A stretch of 64,000 bases of DNA from Clostridiales bacterium (lineage in GTDB: Bacteria; Bacillota; Clostridia; Oscillospirales; Oscillospiraceae). The notes beneath the pieces were generated by a model that saw only the letters and a list, made by a program, of their open reading frames with translations, was not told where the DNA came from and searched no databases. Position 1 is the first letter of the stretch. Each line of letters begins with the position of its first letter. A program made the translations under genes and the position numbers. Positions 42,350 through 51,589 of the stretch are shown here, piece after piece. The stretch lies in the NCBI GenBank assembly GCA_019420945.1, contig JAHZGF010000009.1:1-64000 (forward strand), given 5' to 3'.

Positions 42350-45300
42350 TTGACCGCCCCGGGCCGGTATCAGGCCCGGCTGGTCCTCTCCAGAGGCGGC
42401 GAGATCAGCGGCGACGCCATCCGGTCCCTGACCATCTCCGCCAGCGCCCTGGGCTCCACCGACCGGCTGGCCCTGGGCAGCTCCCCAGCGGCCACCCTGT
42501 CCGGAGTGGTATATGCCCCCGGCGTCTCTCTGCTGGATCAGACCGTGGCGCTCTACATCGGGCGTCAGGTGTCCGGAGCCTTGGAAGAGGTGCCGCTGGG
42601 CCGCTACACCATCACCGGAGCCCAGGAGGTAGATGGTGCCGTCACCATCACCGGATATGATGCCATGTATGCCGACCTGGAGACGGCCTACTATCCCACC
42701 ATCTCCGGCCCCACCACCGCCCAGGCGGTGCTGGCCGACGTAGCGTCTGCTGCGGGGCTGTCCCTGGTGTGCGACAGCTCCGTGGCGGACGTGTCGGTGT
42801 CCGGTGTCTCCACCGGCTACACCCTCCGTGAAATGGCGGGCTATATGGCTGCCCTGATGGGTGGCAATGCCCGAATTGACGGGGCTGGGGCCCTGCGGGT
42901 GGGGTGGTTTACCTCCATCGGTCTCACCCTGGATGGGGATCAGATCTACGCCGGCGGCGCCGCCCTGGCCCCGGAAAACTGGAGCCTGGGGCGGCTGACC
43001 TGCTCCGTCACCACCACCACGACCACCTCCGACACCGACGACGACGGCAACACCATCATCAGCTCCACCGACAAGACCGTCACTCTGACCGCCGGAGACG
43101 GCGCTACCGGCATCAGCCTCAGCAATCCCTGGATGACCCAGGAAGTCCTGGACGGCATCTTTGGCCGCATCGGCGGCTTTGACTATCGGGCGGGGCAGGT
43201 GTCCGCCCTGGCGGATCTGCGCATCGAGCCGGGAGACCTGCTCACGGTAGTGGACAGCTCCGGGGCCCGGCACAGCTTCCCGGTCATGTCCCAGACCCTG
43301 GAGTATGACGGCGGCCTCCGGATGACTTTGGGGGCCTGGGCCGAGAGTGCCAGCGACGGCGGAGGCAATGGGGCCGCCGGTCCCCTGACCCAGGCAGTGG
43401 AACGCTTTACCGCTCAGCTGGCCATGATCAAGCAGCTGGAGGCGGAGAACCTGACCGCCGTCACTGCCAAAATCGCCAAGCTGGTGGCCACCACCGCCAA
43501 GGTGGAGGATCTGACCGCTATCCACGCCGATATCGACAGCTTGGAGGCCCGCACCGCTGAGATTGAGGAGGCTTATATCGACACCGCTGCCGTCCAGACG
43601 CTGCTGGCCGACTACGCCAAGGTCATCCAGCTGGAGGCGGCTCAGGCGGACATTGACGAGCTGGAGGCCAGCACCGCCAATATCGAGACGCTGCTGGCGG
43701 GAGAGGCCGGGGTTGGATTGCTGCAGGCCATCCACCTTACCGGCAAAAATGTGGTCATCGACGATGCCATCATCACCGACGCCATGATTGCAGACCTCTC
43801 CGCCGGCAAACTGACGGCAGGGCGGATCAACACCGACCTGATTCAGGTGGCCTCTGATTCCGGCCGTCTGGTGCTGGACGGTGAAACCATCCAGATCAGC
43901 GACGCCCAGCGGGTGCGGGTGCAGCTGGGCCGGGACGCTTCAGAGGACTACAATCTCTATCTCTGGGACGCCCAGGGCAACCTGATGTGGGATGCCGGAG
44001 GTCTGTACGCCCCGGGGCTGCACGACGGCATCATCCGGGATGCGGCGGTGGCCGAGGATGCCGCCATCTCCGGCTCCAAGCTGGACATCACCAGTGTAGC
44101 TTCCCGGCTGACCGAGGACGGCACGCTGGTGGTGGACAGCAGCCGGGTACGGGTGGATGAGACCACCCTGGATGTGGCCTATAAAACCGTCAGCGACAAC
44201 ACGGCTGCAGCGCACCAGGCCGCCGATGATGCCAAGGCCAAGGCGGAACAGGCGGCCAACGATGCCTCCGCCGCCCAAACCAAAGCTGACCAGGCGGCGA
44301 ACACGGCGGCAACGGCCCAGGGTACGGCGGATCAAGCGGCAGCTGACGCGGCCAGCGCCCAGGCCGCTGCCAATACTGCCAAGGACAACGCCGCAGCGGC
44401 TCAGAGTAAAGCCCAGGAGGCTCAGTCGGCAGCCCAGACCGCCCAAGCCGCCGCAGACAAGGCCCAGGAGGATTATGACGCTCTGGCATCCCGAGCAGAT
44501 GCCACCGAGGAAGATCTGGCCAAGGCCAAAGAAAATCTGACCGCTGCCCAGGCCGCTGCCGAAGCTGCCAATTCTGCCGCATCTGCCGCCCAGGCTGCTG
44601 CTGAACAGGCTCAGGCAGACGCCACGGCAGCCCAGTCCACAGCGGATAGCGCCCAGAGTAAAGCGGATTCCGCCCAGGCCGCCGCTGACACAGCGAAAAG
44701 TGACGCGGCTGCAGCCCAGCAGGCTGCGGATCAGGCCCAGGAGGCTGCAGACAAAGCCCAGGCGGACATTAAGAACGTGGAGAGCCGGACCACCACCCTG
44801 GAGACCAGCCTGACCGAGGTACAGGGGCAGATCACCTCTAAGATCTGGCAGACGGACATCACAGAGATTACCGATCCGCTGGGCGGCAAGGTGACCGCTT
44901 TGGAGGAACAGTACAGCCAGATTGACCAGACGTTGGGCCGCATTGATCTCTCTGTGGGCGATCTCCAGACCAAGGTGGATGATCAGGGGACCCAGATTGA
45001 AAGCGTCACCGGCAAACTTTCGCTGTATGTGGAAAAGACGGATAACGGGCAGATCGTGTCCATGCTCAATGCTGCAGCTGATGTGATCGCCCTGAAATCC
45101 AATCGGCTCAGCATTGACAGCGATTATTTTACGCTGACCACGGATGGAATCATCACCGCAACGGCAGGCAGCATTGGAAAATGGGATATATCCCCCGATG
45201 GCTTTGCCTACTCATTTTCTGATGCTGAGGGGATATTTTCCACAGCGCTGCGGGCTGGTACCGGCCTGGACGGCACAGGTATCTTCTTCACCCACCAGGG

Positions 45301-45961
45301 GGAGGAGGACGCTGGAAGCAGCGATCAGGCAATCATCCGCACAGTACCCTATGTGGGCAGTGTCAACGCATTCAAGGCTCTGGAGCTATCCTATTTTTCC
45401 AATAACGCAAACGACACGAATATCGGGTTGCTGATCGGTATCCTAAACGACATCGGGAGCACAAAGGATGGCGTTGGTGTAACAGGCCATCTATTTGTGA
45501 AGAAGGACACAGAAATCAAAGGAACTCTGCAGGCAGATGGGATGAACGTAGGCACTGAGCTGCGGCGGATTGGCGGCGGTTTTGGCAATACGGGTGAGCT
45601 GAGCGCCTACCGGGACAGTGGCCACGCCGTAGGCGTCACCTATGATAATACCTACGCTGTCTATGCGGACGGTACCAGCCCGGCCATCGCCCTGGACGGC
45701 AATGTGATTCCGCTGATGCGGCGCTCCCAGTTTGACTACAAGACCACCGTCAACCTGGATAACATCCGCGCAGGTGTTTACTGGATCAACGGCTATGGCT
45801 CAACGATTACTGGCAGCAAGCCATTTACCAGTACTCACTATCTGCTGATTTCCACCGGCGACAATGCAGAGACCATGCAGATTGCCATTAGTACCGCCAG
45901 CGGGCACGCAATTAAAATGAGATTCCGAGCCACGAGTGGTGCCTGGGGTGCTTGGAGCTGA
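42350..45961 (+). CDS. Tail tip / receptor-binding fibre protein
   Basis: 1203 aa from the TTG at 42350. GAGGAGG at 42,311-42,317 instead points to ATC at 42326, giving an N-terminus (I/M)RSLSNGFLTAPG. Residues 1-350 look like a tail hub with phage-specific strands and GRYTITGAQEVDG. Residues 620-810 are an Ala-rich trimeric coiled coil (AAADKAQEDYDAL-type heptads). The C-terminus is strand-rich with AVYADGTSPAIALDGNVIPL and ends in a GAWGAWS motif like other fibre tips. Probably binds the host surface. Confidence 0.75.
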   Translation: MTAPGRYQARLVLSRGGEISGDAIRSLTISASALGSTDRLALGSSPAATLSGVVYAPGVSLLDQTVALYIGRQVSGALEEVPLGRYTITGAQEVDGAVTITGYDAMYADLETAYYPTISGPTTAQAVLADVASAAGLSLVCDSSVADVSVSGVSTGYTLREMAGYMAALMGGNARIDGAGALRVGWFTSIGLTLDGDQIYAGGAALAPENWSLGRLTCSVTTTTTTSDTDDDGNTIISSTDKTVTLTAGDGATGISLSNPWMTQEVLDGIFGRIGGFDYRAGQVSALADLRIEPGDLLTVVDSSGARHSFPVMSQTLEYDGGLRMTLGAWAESASDGGGNGAAGPLTQAVERFTAQLAMIKQLEAENLTAVTAKIAKLVATTAKVEDLTAIHADIDSLEARTAEIEEAYIDTAAVQTLLADYAKVIQLEAAQADIDELEASTANIETLLAGEAGVGLLQAIHLTGKNVVIDDAIITDAMIADLSAGKLTAGRINTDLIQVASDSGRLVLDGETIQISDAQRVRVQLGRDASEDYNLYLWDAQGNLMWDAGGLYAPGLHDGIIRDAAVAEDAAISGSKLDITSVASRLTEDGTLVVDSSRVRVDETTLDVAYKTVSDNTAAAHQAADDAKAKAEQAANDASAAQTKADQAANTAATAQGTADQAAADAASAQAAANTAKDNAAAAQSKAQEAQSAAQTAQAAADKAQEDYDALASRADATEEDLAKAKENLTAAQAAAEAANSAASAAQAAAEQAQADATAAQSTADSAQSKADSAQAAADTAKSDAAAAQQAADQAQEAADKAQADIKNVESRTTTLETSLTEVQGQITSKIWQTDITEITDPLGGKVTALEEQYSQIDQTLGRIDLSVGDLQTKVDDQGTQIESVTGKLSLYVEKTDNGQIVSMLNAAADVIALKSNRLSIDSDYFTLTTDGIITATAGSIGKWDISPDGFAYSFSDAEGIFSTALRAGTGLDGTGIFFTHQGEEDAGSSDQAIIRTVPYVGSVNAFKALELSYFSNNANDTNIGLLIGILNDIGSTKDGVGVTGHLFVKKDTEIKGTLQADGMNVGTELRRIGGGFGNTGELSAYRDSGHAVGVTYDNTYAVYADGTSPAIALDGNVIPLMRRSQFDYKTTVNLDNIRAGVYWINGYGSTITGSKPFTSTHYLLISTGDNAETMQIAISTASGHAIKMRFRATSGAWGAWS

Positions 45962-45975
45962 TAAGGAGGATTCAT

Positions 45976-46188
45976 ATGGATATCAATTGCAGAACCACAG
46001 CCCTCATTCAGGGCATGAGCAAACTCATCTCCGGTAGCGGGTTGCCTCCTTGCGTGGTGGGGCTGGTACTGGACAAGCTCCGCAGTCAGGTGGAGACGCT
46101 GGAGGCCAAGGCCATCCTGGCCGAACGAAAAGCGCAGGAAGAGGCGAAGGTGACACAGGCCGAAGAGATCCAGGAGGGAGACCAGTGA
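45976..46188 (+). CDS. Small phage protein after the fibre gene
   Basis: A 70-aa protein with an N-terminal segment holding two cysteines and a charged helix at the C-terminus (LRSQVETLEAKAILAERKAQ). AAGGAGG precedes the ATG. Such small proteins commonly lie between fibre and holin. No family recognised. The stop overlaps the next start (GTGA). Confidence 0.6.
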   Translation: MDINCRTTALIQGMSKLISGSGLPPCVVGLVLDKLRSQVETLEAKAILAERKAQEEAKVTQAEEIQEGDQ

Positions 46189-46415
46189 CGGAAATCATCG
46201 TGGCATTGCTCACCGGGGCAATCACCCTGGTGGGTGTACTGATAAGCAACAGTCGTTCCCAGGCGGTCACCGATACCAAGCTGGAGGAGCTCACCCGGGA
46301 GGTCCGGGAACACAACAATTTTGCTCGACGGATGCCGGTGGTGGAGGAGAAAATCAAGGTCATCAACCACCGGATTGCAGATCTAGAAGGACTAAACAAG
46401 GAGAATGGTACATGA
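46185..46415 (+). CDS. Small membrane protein, holin-accessory-like
   Basis: A 76-aa protein from a GTG that overlaps the preceding stop. One helix (IIVALLTGAITLVGVLIS, about 3-20) is followed by a charged helix with conserved-looking EELTREVREHN. The layout resembles XhlA-like or other accessory lysis proteins. It overlaps the holin start (ATGA). Confidence 0.65.
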   Translation: MTEIIVALLTGAITLVGVLISNSRSQAVTDTKLEELTREVREHNNFARRMPVVEEKIKVINHRIADLEGLNKENGT

Positions 46416-46669
46416 AAATCAACTGGAAACTGCGGTTTCAGAACAAGGCGAGTCTCACCGCCATTGTAATGGCCATGATCGCCCTGGGCTATCAGGTGCT
46501 GGGCCTGTGCGGCGTTGCTCCCGGCATCAGCGAAAACCAGATCATTGAGGTGGCCGGTATGGTCATCAATTTGCTCTGCCTGCTGGGCATTGTGGTGGAT
46601 CCTACCACCGATGGCGTCAGCGACAGCACCCAGGCGCTGGATTACAGCGCCCCCAAGAAGGAGGATTGA
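46412..46669 (+). CDS. Phage holin, phi-LC3 family
   Basis: An 85-aa protein with the family N-terminus (MKINWKLRFQNKASLTAIVM) and two helices at about 14-34 and 48-63, separated by a short loop. The Asp-Pro-Thr-Thr-Asp-Gly motif near residue 63 is typical of this family. It permeabilises the membrane to release the amidase encoded next. Confidence 0.9.
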   Translation: MKINWKLRFQNKASLTAIVMAMIALGYQVLGLCGVAPGISENQIIEVAGMVINLLCLLGIVVDPTTDGVSDSTQALDYSAPKKED

Positions 46670-46672
46670 CCG

Positions 46673-47797
46673 ATGAACATTCAGCAGTATTTTCTGACCG
46701 GCAACGACTGTTACAAGGCCGGACGGCAGATCACCCCCGCCGGCATTGTGGTTCACGATACCGCCACCAATCAGCGGAAGGTGTCCGCCTACCTCAACAG
46801 CTGGAACAAGTCCGGTGTGGAAAAATGCGTCCATGCCTTCATCGGCACCCTACCCGACGGCAGCTTCGGCGTGGCCCAGACACTGCCCTGGACTATGCGC
46901 TGCTGGGGCTGCGGCTCTGGCAGCAAGGGCAGCTACAACAACAGCCATATTCAGTTTGAGATCTGCCAGGATGACCGGAGCGACCAGGCCTGGTTTGAGC
47001 AGTGCTATGCTCAGGCGGTGGAGCTGTGCGCCGATCTGTGCCGCACCTACGGCCTCAGCGTTGACACCATCGTAGATCATTCCGAGGCCCACGCCCGGGG
47101 CTATGCCAGCAACCACGCCGACACCACCGACTGGTTCCCGATTTACGGCAAGAGCATGGACACTTTCCGGGCCGACGTGCGGGTGGTTATGAACGGCGGT
47201 ACCGTGTCCGGCGCCACCGATGCTGACCTCTACCGGGTCCGCAAGAGCTGGGACGATGCTTCCTCCCAGCTGGGGGCCTTCTCTGTGCTGGACAACGCCA
47301 AGGCGCTGGCGGACGCCAACCCCGGTTACAGCGTCTTTGACTCCACCGGTACGGCGGTATATACCCCCGGCGGGGCAGCTCCCGCCCCTGACCCGGACCC
47401 CGAATCCGATACCGGCCCGGCCCTGTTCCAGAGATGGCTCAACTCCGGTTATTCCGCTGGTCTGACCGTGGACGGCCTCTGGGGCCCCAAGACCCGGAAG
47501 GCGGCCACAGCGGCCCTGCAGACGGAACTCAATGACCAGTTTGGCAAGGGCCTGTCCGTGGACGGCATCTGGGGCAGCAAGACCAAGGCCGCCTGCATCA
47601 ACGTCAAACAGGGCGCCCGTGGCAATCTGACCAGGATCATCCAGGGCGTTCTCTACTGCCGAGGCTACGACCCCAAGGGCTTTGACGGCGTTTTCGGCAC
47701 AGGCTGCGCCGCTGCCGTGAAGGCCTTCCAGACTAACCAGGGCCTCAGCGCCGACAGCGTGGTTGGCAAGAATACCTGGGCGGTCCTGATGAGTTGA
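46673..47797 (+). CDS. Endolysin: N-acetylmuramoyl-L-alanine amidase
   Basis: A 374-aa lysin. The amidase domain (1-170) has a zinc-ligand His in GIVVHDTAT and others in HAFIG and in HADTTDW, with DHSEAHARG between. The C-terminal region (250-374) carries peptidoglycan-binding repeats (TVDGLWGPKTRKAATAALQ, SVDGIWGSKTK and FDGVFGTGCAAAVKAFQ). Cuts the host wall at the end of the lytic cycle. It follows the holin by 3 bp. A terminator lies downstream. Confidence 0.92.
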   Translation: MNIQQYFLTGNDCYKAGRQITPAGIVVHDTATNQRKVSAYLNSWNKSGVEKCVHAFIGTLPDGSFGVAQTLPWTMRCWGCGSGSKGSYNNSHIQFEICQDDRSDQAWFEQCYAQAVELCADLCRTYGLSVDTIVDHSEAHARGYASNHADTTDWFPIYGKSMDTFRADVRVVMNGGTVSGATDADLYRVRKSWDDASSQLGAFSVLDNAKALADANPGYSVFDSTGTAVYTPGGAAPAPDPDPESDTGPALFQRWLNSGYSAGLTVDGLWGPKTRKAATAALQTELNDQFGKGLSVDGIWGSKTKAACINVKQGARGNLTRIIQGVLYCRGYDPKGFDGVFGTGCAAAVKAFQTNQGLSADSVVGKNTWAVLMS

Positions 47798-47833
47798 CTT
47801 GTGTAGGACAAGCTGGTATTCTAAGAATAAGAA

Positions 47834-47865
47834 AAGAGAGCTTCCGCAAATGGAAGCTCTCTTTT
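47834..47865. terminator. Terminator after the lysis cassette
   Basis: AGAGAGCTTCC / GGAAGCTCTCT with T-runs on both sides (AAAAG upstream, TTTTATG downstream). Probably ends the late phage transcript. Confidence 0.85.
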
Positions 47866-47933
47866 ATGTCATCATCATGGTGCAGATTCCTCGGTACCTG
47901 AATCGTGTTCACAATGGCGCACCGGTACAAAAA

Positions 47934-47970
47934 CGCCCCCTGCATCTGGAGAAGCCTGATGCAGGGGGCG
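47934..47970. terminator. Second hairpin after lysis, facing the DUF6147-like gene
   Basis: A 13-bp stem, CGCCCCCTGCATC / GATGCAGGGGGCG. On the minus strand it is followed by TTTTTGTACC, so it probably terminates the operon arriving from 49.3 kb. Confidence 0.7.
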
Positions 47971-48024
47971 GTCTATTTAATCCATATTGTTGGATCTGTG
48001 TCAACAGGGGGGAGAAGAGAGTGG

Positions 48025-48492
48025 TTAGGTAATGTTGCCGTTTTTATCGCAGGTGATGCTGATTTCCACCGGCACTTGGGCGTTTAAAAACTTGGTCAGC
48101 TTGCCGGAGAGGGAAGCGGTTCCGCCGCTGGAAGTCAGAGAATTCTGGGTGAATTTCCAGCCGTTGTAGGTAGTGCTCTGGGAAACCCGCTTAGAGACCA
48201 CGGACACAGAGCTGCCGGTATAAGAAAATTCTGCGGTCAGGGCGATGACGCCGATGGTGGTGTCTCCCTTGACAAAGGTCCGCTTTCTGGTAACGGTCTT
48301 GGAGGAGCTGCGGGACAGATCCTGGACAATCAGCTCGTCAATTACGGTGATTACGGAGCCATCCTCTGTGGTGATCTGAGTGGTGGTGGTTTCTGCTTCG
48401 GTGGCGGTGTCATAGGCTCCAGCGCTAAAACAAGCGGTCAGGGCCAGCAAAAGGCAGAGGGTAAGGGTAGCAAAGGATTTCAGCGGTTTCAT
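48025..48492 (-). CDS. Secreted protein, DUF6147-like
   Basis: A 155-aa protein with a signal peptide (LCLLLALTACFSAGAYD, ending near residue 25). The mature part is Ser/Thr-rich and strand-forming. GGAGTTGATTCT precedes the ATG; the upstream in-frame extension overlaps the next gene and lacks a site. Third gene of a PadR-DUF-secreted protein operon. The family name is tentative. The gene belongs to the region between lysis genes and cargo. Confidence 0.6.
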   Translation of the reverse strand: MKPLKSFATLTLCLLLALTACFSAGAYDTATEAETTTTQITTEDGSVITVIDELIVQDLSRSSSKTVTRKRTFVKGDTTIGVIALTAEFSYTGSSVSVVSKRVSQSTTYNGWKFTQNSLTSSGGTASLSGKLTKFLNAQVPVEISITCDKNGNIT

Positions 48493-48517
48493 AGAATCAA
48501 CTCCATTTCTTTTGGTT

Positions 48518-48901
48518 TTAAGAATTTGATGAGGAAGTACTCTCGTCAACATAAGTTTCCTCGAAGGCGTAGACTGGGGATTTTGCATTATGTATGGCAA
48601 ATGCATAGGATAGGAACGAAATCAAACCAGCGCAAACAACCAGAATGATAAGCAGGCCAATCCACCGCCTTCTGCGCCAGCTTTTTTGTTCCTTCTCAGA
48701 ATACCCTTCACACAGAATTTGGGCCAGTTCCGCTGGTGTGCCGAAGGCCTCCAGCACTTTGGCGTCATCTGCGTTGGGCTCTTCCTGTTGAAAAGACATA
48801 AGAAGCGAGTCCAGGTTTTCCATTATCGCCTTCTTTTTCTTCCCCGGGCACCGCATGGCCCGGAGCACTTGTTTACGATACTTCTGTACCGCCTGATTCA
48901 C
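48518..48901 (-). CDS. Membrane protein, HAAS/DUF1700-like (DUF6120-type)
   Basis: A 127-aa protein. The N-terminal half contains a domain found in HAAS-type proteins (KYRKQVLRAM, EAFGTPAELAQILCEGYSEK). One membrane helix follows (about 82-102, LLIILVVCAGLISFLSYAF), with a short Ser-rich tail. In many Firmicutes such a gene is paired with a PadR regulator, as here; the GTG start overlaps the PadR stop. Role unknown. Confidence 0.7.
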   Translation of the reverse strand: MNQAVQKYRKQVLRAMRCPGKKKKAIMENLDSLLMSFQQEEPNADDAKVLEAFGTPAELAQILCEGYSEKEQKSWRRRRWIGLLIILVVCAGLISFLSYAFAIHNAKSPVYAFEETYVDESTSSSNS

Positions 48902-49266
48902 TGTAAATTTCCCCCCTGTAACAGATTTGAAACTCCGCCGATGAAACGGAGATAAATCTCATATAGTTCTTTTCGGTATGTGATTCCTTTTTCGGTTATT
49001 TTGTAATACTGCCGCAGCCGTCCGTCAGGAGCGATGCGCTTCCCGCTTTCCACAATAAACCCGGCCTTATAAATCCGGGAAATGCTGGCATAGGGAAATT
49101 CAATATGAATTGTATCTAAACTCCGCTGTTGGATTTCAGAAGTGAGCGCACCAATATAGTTCTCTTTTTCTGAAAGAAGCGTGAGAATCAAAAACTCGGT
49201 TAAGGCTTTTTTTAAGTTCTCCTCCAGCAAAGAGGCAGAGCGCCTTTCGGTTAAGGGTCCCTCCAT
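48898..49266 (-). CDS. PadR-family transcriptional regulator
   Basis: A 122-aa winged-helix regulator. Pattern: LKKALTEFLILTLLSEKENYI at the N-terminus, then SISRIYKAGFIVESGKR and LRQYYKITEKGITYRKEL, the PadR wing and recognition region. It probably controls its own operon with the two membrane/secreted genes downstream. AAGGAGTC precedes the ATG. The gene is transcribed against the phage genes and may be active in the lysogen. Confidence 0.85.
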   Translation of the reverse strand: MEGPLTERRSASLLEENLKKALTEFLILTLLSEKENYIGALTSEIQQRSLDTIHIEFPYASISRIYKAGFIVESGKRIAPDGRLRQYYKITEKGITYRKELYEIYLRFIGGVSNLLQGGNLQ

Positions 49267-49358
49267 AATTAAGACTCCTTAATTGAAATCATGTGCGTCT
49301 ATCATATCCTTGAAACGCACAAACGTCAAGAAAATTACTTAAAGTATATTTTTTGTTA

Positions 49359-49387
49359 TTGACAAATAAAAAGTCGAATGCTATGCT
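49359..49387 (+). promoter_or_regulatory. Strong sigma-A promoter
   Basis: TTGACA and TATGCT with a 17-bp spacer. It points right toward the XRE regulator about 300 bp on. The strong -35 suggests steady expression. Confidence 0.7.
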
Positions 49388-49688
49388 TGAAACAGAAAAA
49401 GCGTTGTGTAATTTGCATATATTGATTTTCTAAATATTGTGCAATACTTCGAAAAACGAAGGAAATAACCGGATTTATAGCTGGTGTACTCCGATGAAAC
49501 AGGGGATTTTGCTGCCAGCTGCTCCCAATCCACCTTTGTCAATAGCGGAAAGAATGTGGAACTTACCGCTGATAGCAACGGCATATTCCGCCGTTGCTAT
49601 TGCCACATTTCAGGTGCTTTTACTCTTAGTATAAGCGTTTCTCTTTGCCCCATTCAAAATCTGCGCAACAGAAAGGTACTGATGTTAC
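49388..49688 (+). other. Leader or relic region before the XRE gene
   Basis: This 300-bp gap has no clear gene. A frame starting near 49484 contains a protein-like run (STFVNSGKNVELTADSNGIF, then RCYCHISG), perhaps the relic of a secreted protein, but no ribosome site precedes it. A stem (AGCAACGGC / GCCGTTGCT) lies at 49,575-49,599. Confidence 0.35.
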
Positions 49689-50012
49689 ATGAATGCCCAA
49701 TCCCGCCTTCTGCAGCTGCTGAAGGAACGCAGCTGGACGGAAAGCAGGCTGTCCCAAGAGTGCGGTTTGCCCGAGGCTGACATCGGCAGCATCCTCAGGC
49801 AGGAATCGGAACCCTCTGTTGCCACATTAGAAACCATTTGCAAGGGATTGGGAATTTCTTTGGCGCAGTTTTTCTCCGAACAGGAAATTGTGGAGCTTAC
49901 GCCGGACTTGAAGGAGCTGTTTGACAACTGGACCTGTCTGTCGGCGCGGCAAAAGTCTGCGGTAATCCAAATGCTGAGAGTTGTAAATTACAGAAGCCAG
50001 GGGTTTTATTGA
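49689..50012 (+). CDS. XRE-family helix-turn-helix regulator
   Basis: A 107-aa regulator with the HTH at about residues 5-60 (RLLQLLKERSWTESRLSQEC, then LETICKGLGISLAQFF). The C-terminal helix (LKELFDNWTCLSARQKSAVI) is common in this subgroup. It lies between the PadR operon and the metabolic cargo and has its own promoter and terminator, so it could control either. Target unknown. Confidence 0.8.
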   Translation: MNAQSRLLQLLKERSWTESRLSQECGLPEADIGSILRQESEPSVATLETICKGLGISLAQFFSEQEIVELTPDLKELFDNWTCLSARQKSAVIQMLRVVNYRSQGFY

Positions 50013-50021
50013 GCAAAACTG

Positions 50022-50055
50022 CCGGCTCCGGGTGCATGCCCGGAGCCGGTTTTAC
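50022..50055 (+). terminator. Terminator after the XRE gene
   Basis: CCGGCTCCGGG / CCCGGAGCCGG with a short loop, followed by TTTTACTATTTT. Confidence 0.85.
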
Positions 50056-50228
50056 TATTTTGCGGCAAATAAAAGACGGGCGCAAAGGGGAGCTGAGCCG
50101 TCAGGTCGGCTACAGAATGCTTTTCGTTGCTTTTTGGCTGTTTTTGGGGTAATATGGGTTACTGAGACTGGCTTACATGCCCACAGACAGGATGTATGAT
50201 CATCAGAGCCAGCCGCTGGGAGGCAGTT

Positions 50229-51512
50229 ATGGATCAACGGATTTATCAGGAATATGTAAAAATACTGCGGGAAGAACTGATGATGGCCATGGGATGCACC
50301 GAACCCATTGCCGTGGCATATGCCGCAGCTCTGGCCCGGGAGACGCTGGGCTGCATGCCTGAGTCAGTTCAGGTCAAGGCCAGCGCCAATATTATCAAGA
50401 ATGTGAAAAGCGTTGTGGTGCCTAATACGGGAGGGCAGCGGGGAATCGCCGCCGCCGCCGTGGCGGGGATTGTGGCAGGAGACGCAGGAAAAAAACTGCA
50501 GGTGCTCTCAGCGGTGACTGAGCCTCAGATTCAGGAGATGGAGCGTTTTCTCTCCAGTGTGCCCTGCGCTGTGGAGCCCTCGGACCAGCCCTACGTCTTT
50601 GATATTCAGGTGCGGCTCACCGGAGGGGAACACACCGCCTTCTGTGAGATCTCAGGCTATCACACCAATGTCATCCGGTTGGAAAAGGACGGAACAGCGC
50701 TGGTAAACCGGGATTATACAGAACAGGGTACCGAACATGAGACAGACCGCAGTCTTTTGAATGTCAGCGACATTGTGGCCTTTGCCGATTGTGTGGCGCT
50801 GGAAGAGGTGCGGGATGTACTGCAGCGCCAGATCGACTGTAATACCGCCATTGCAGAGGAAGGCATGCGGGGGGATTGGGGGGCCAACATCGGCCGAGTG
50901 CTGATCCGCGCCTATGGAAACACAGTTCAGAACCGGGCCAAAGCCATGGCGGCGGCGGGATCGGATGCCCGGATGAGCGGCTGTGAGCTGCCGGTGGTGA
51001 TCAATTCCGGCAGCGGCAACCAGGGCCTCACCGCCTCTTTGCCGGTGATTGTCTATGCCCGGGAGATGGGGGTAGATCAGGAGCAGCTGTACCGGGCGCT
51101 GGTGGTCTCCAATCTGGTTACCATCCACCTGAAAACCGGCATCGGCAGCCTGTCGGCCTATTGCGGCGCCACCAGCGCCGGATGTGGAGCCGGAGCAGGT
51201 ATTTCCTATCTCCATGGAGGCAAAAGCAACGCCATTGCCCATACCATCGTTAACGCGGTGGCAATCAACTCCGGTATGATCTGTGACGGTGCCAAGCCCA
51301 GCTGTGCGGCGAAAATTGCCTCTGCGGTGGAGGCGGGGCTGCTGGGTTGGCAGATGCAGCTCCAGGGAACAGAGTTTTACGGCGGTGACGGCATTGTCAC
51401 CAAAGGGGTGGAGAACACCATCCAGAATGTCAACCGGGTAGCTCGAATTGGAATGGCAGAGACGGACCGGGAGATTATTGAAATCATGATCGCCAATGAA
51501 ACAAAATGCTGA
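50229..51512 (+). CDS. L-cysteine desulfidase-like protein (UPF0597, serine dehydratase alpha family)
   Basis: A 427-aa enzyme of the family that includes archaeal L-cysteine desulfidase. The likely iron-sulfur ligands are visible in AMGCTEPIAVAYA, CGATSAGCGAG and ICDGAKPSCA. Members convert L-cysteine to pyruvate, ammonia and sulfide; a related deaminase activity on other amino acids is possible. GGGAGGCAGTT sets the ATG at 50229. It is the first gene of the cargo block and converges on the BKACE gene. Confidence 0.85.
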   Translation: MDQRIYQEYVKILREELMMAMGCTEPIAVAYAAALARETLGCMPESVQVKASANIIKNVKSVVVPNTGGQRGIAAAAVAGIVAGDAGKKLQVLSAVTEPQIQEMERFLSSVPCAVEPSDQPYVFDIQVRLTGGEHTAFCEISGYHTNVIRLEKDGTALVNRDYTEQGTEHETDRSLLNVSDIVAFADCVALEEVRDVLQRQIDCNTAIAEEGMRGDWGANIGRVLIRAYGNTVQNRAKAMAAAGSDARMSGCELPVVINSGSGNQGLTASLPVIVYAREMGVDQEQLYRALVVSNLVTIHLKTGIGSLSAYCGATSAGCGAGAGISYLHGGKSNAIAHTIVNAVAINSGMICDGAKPSCAAKIASAVEAGLLGWQMQLQGTEFYGGDGIVTKGVENTIQNVNRVARIGMAETDREIIEIMIANETKC

Positions 51513-51522
51513 AGACAAAACG

Positions 51523-51554
51523 AAACCGGCCTGGGACAAGCCCAGGCCGGTTTT
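51523..51554. terminator. Bidirectional terminator between convergent cargo genes
   Basis: AAACCGGCCTGGG / CCCAGGCCGGTTT with T-run on the plus side and T-rich minus side. Confidence 0.85.
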
Positions 51555-51589
51555 CTATATTCAATAGCGGGTGGAAGCCCGTTTACCAA

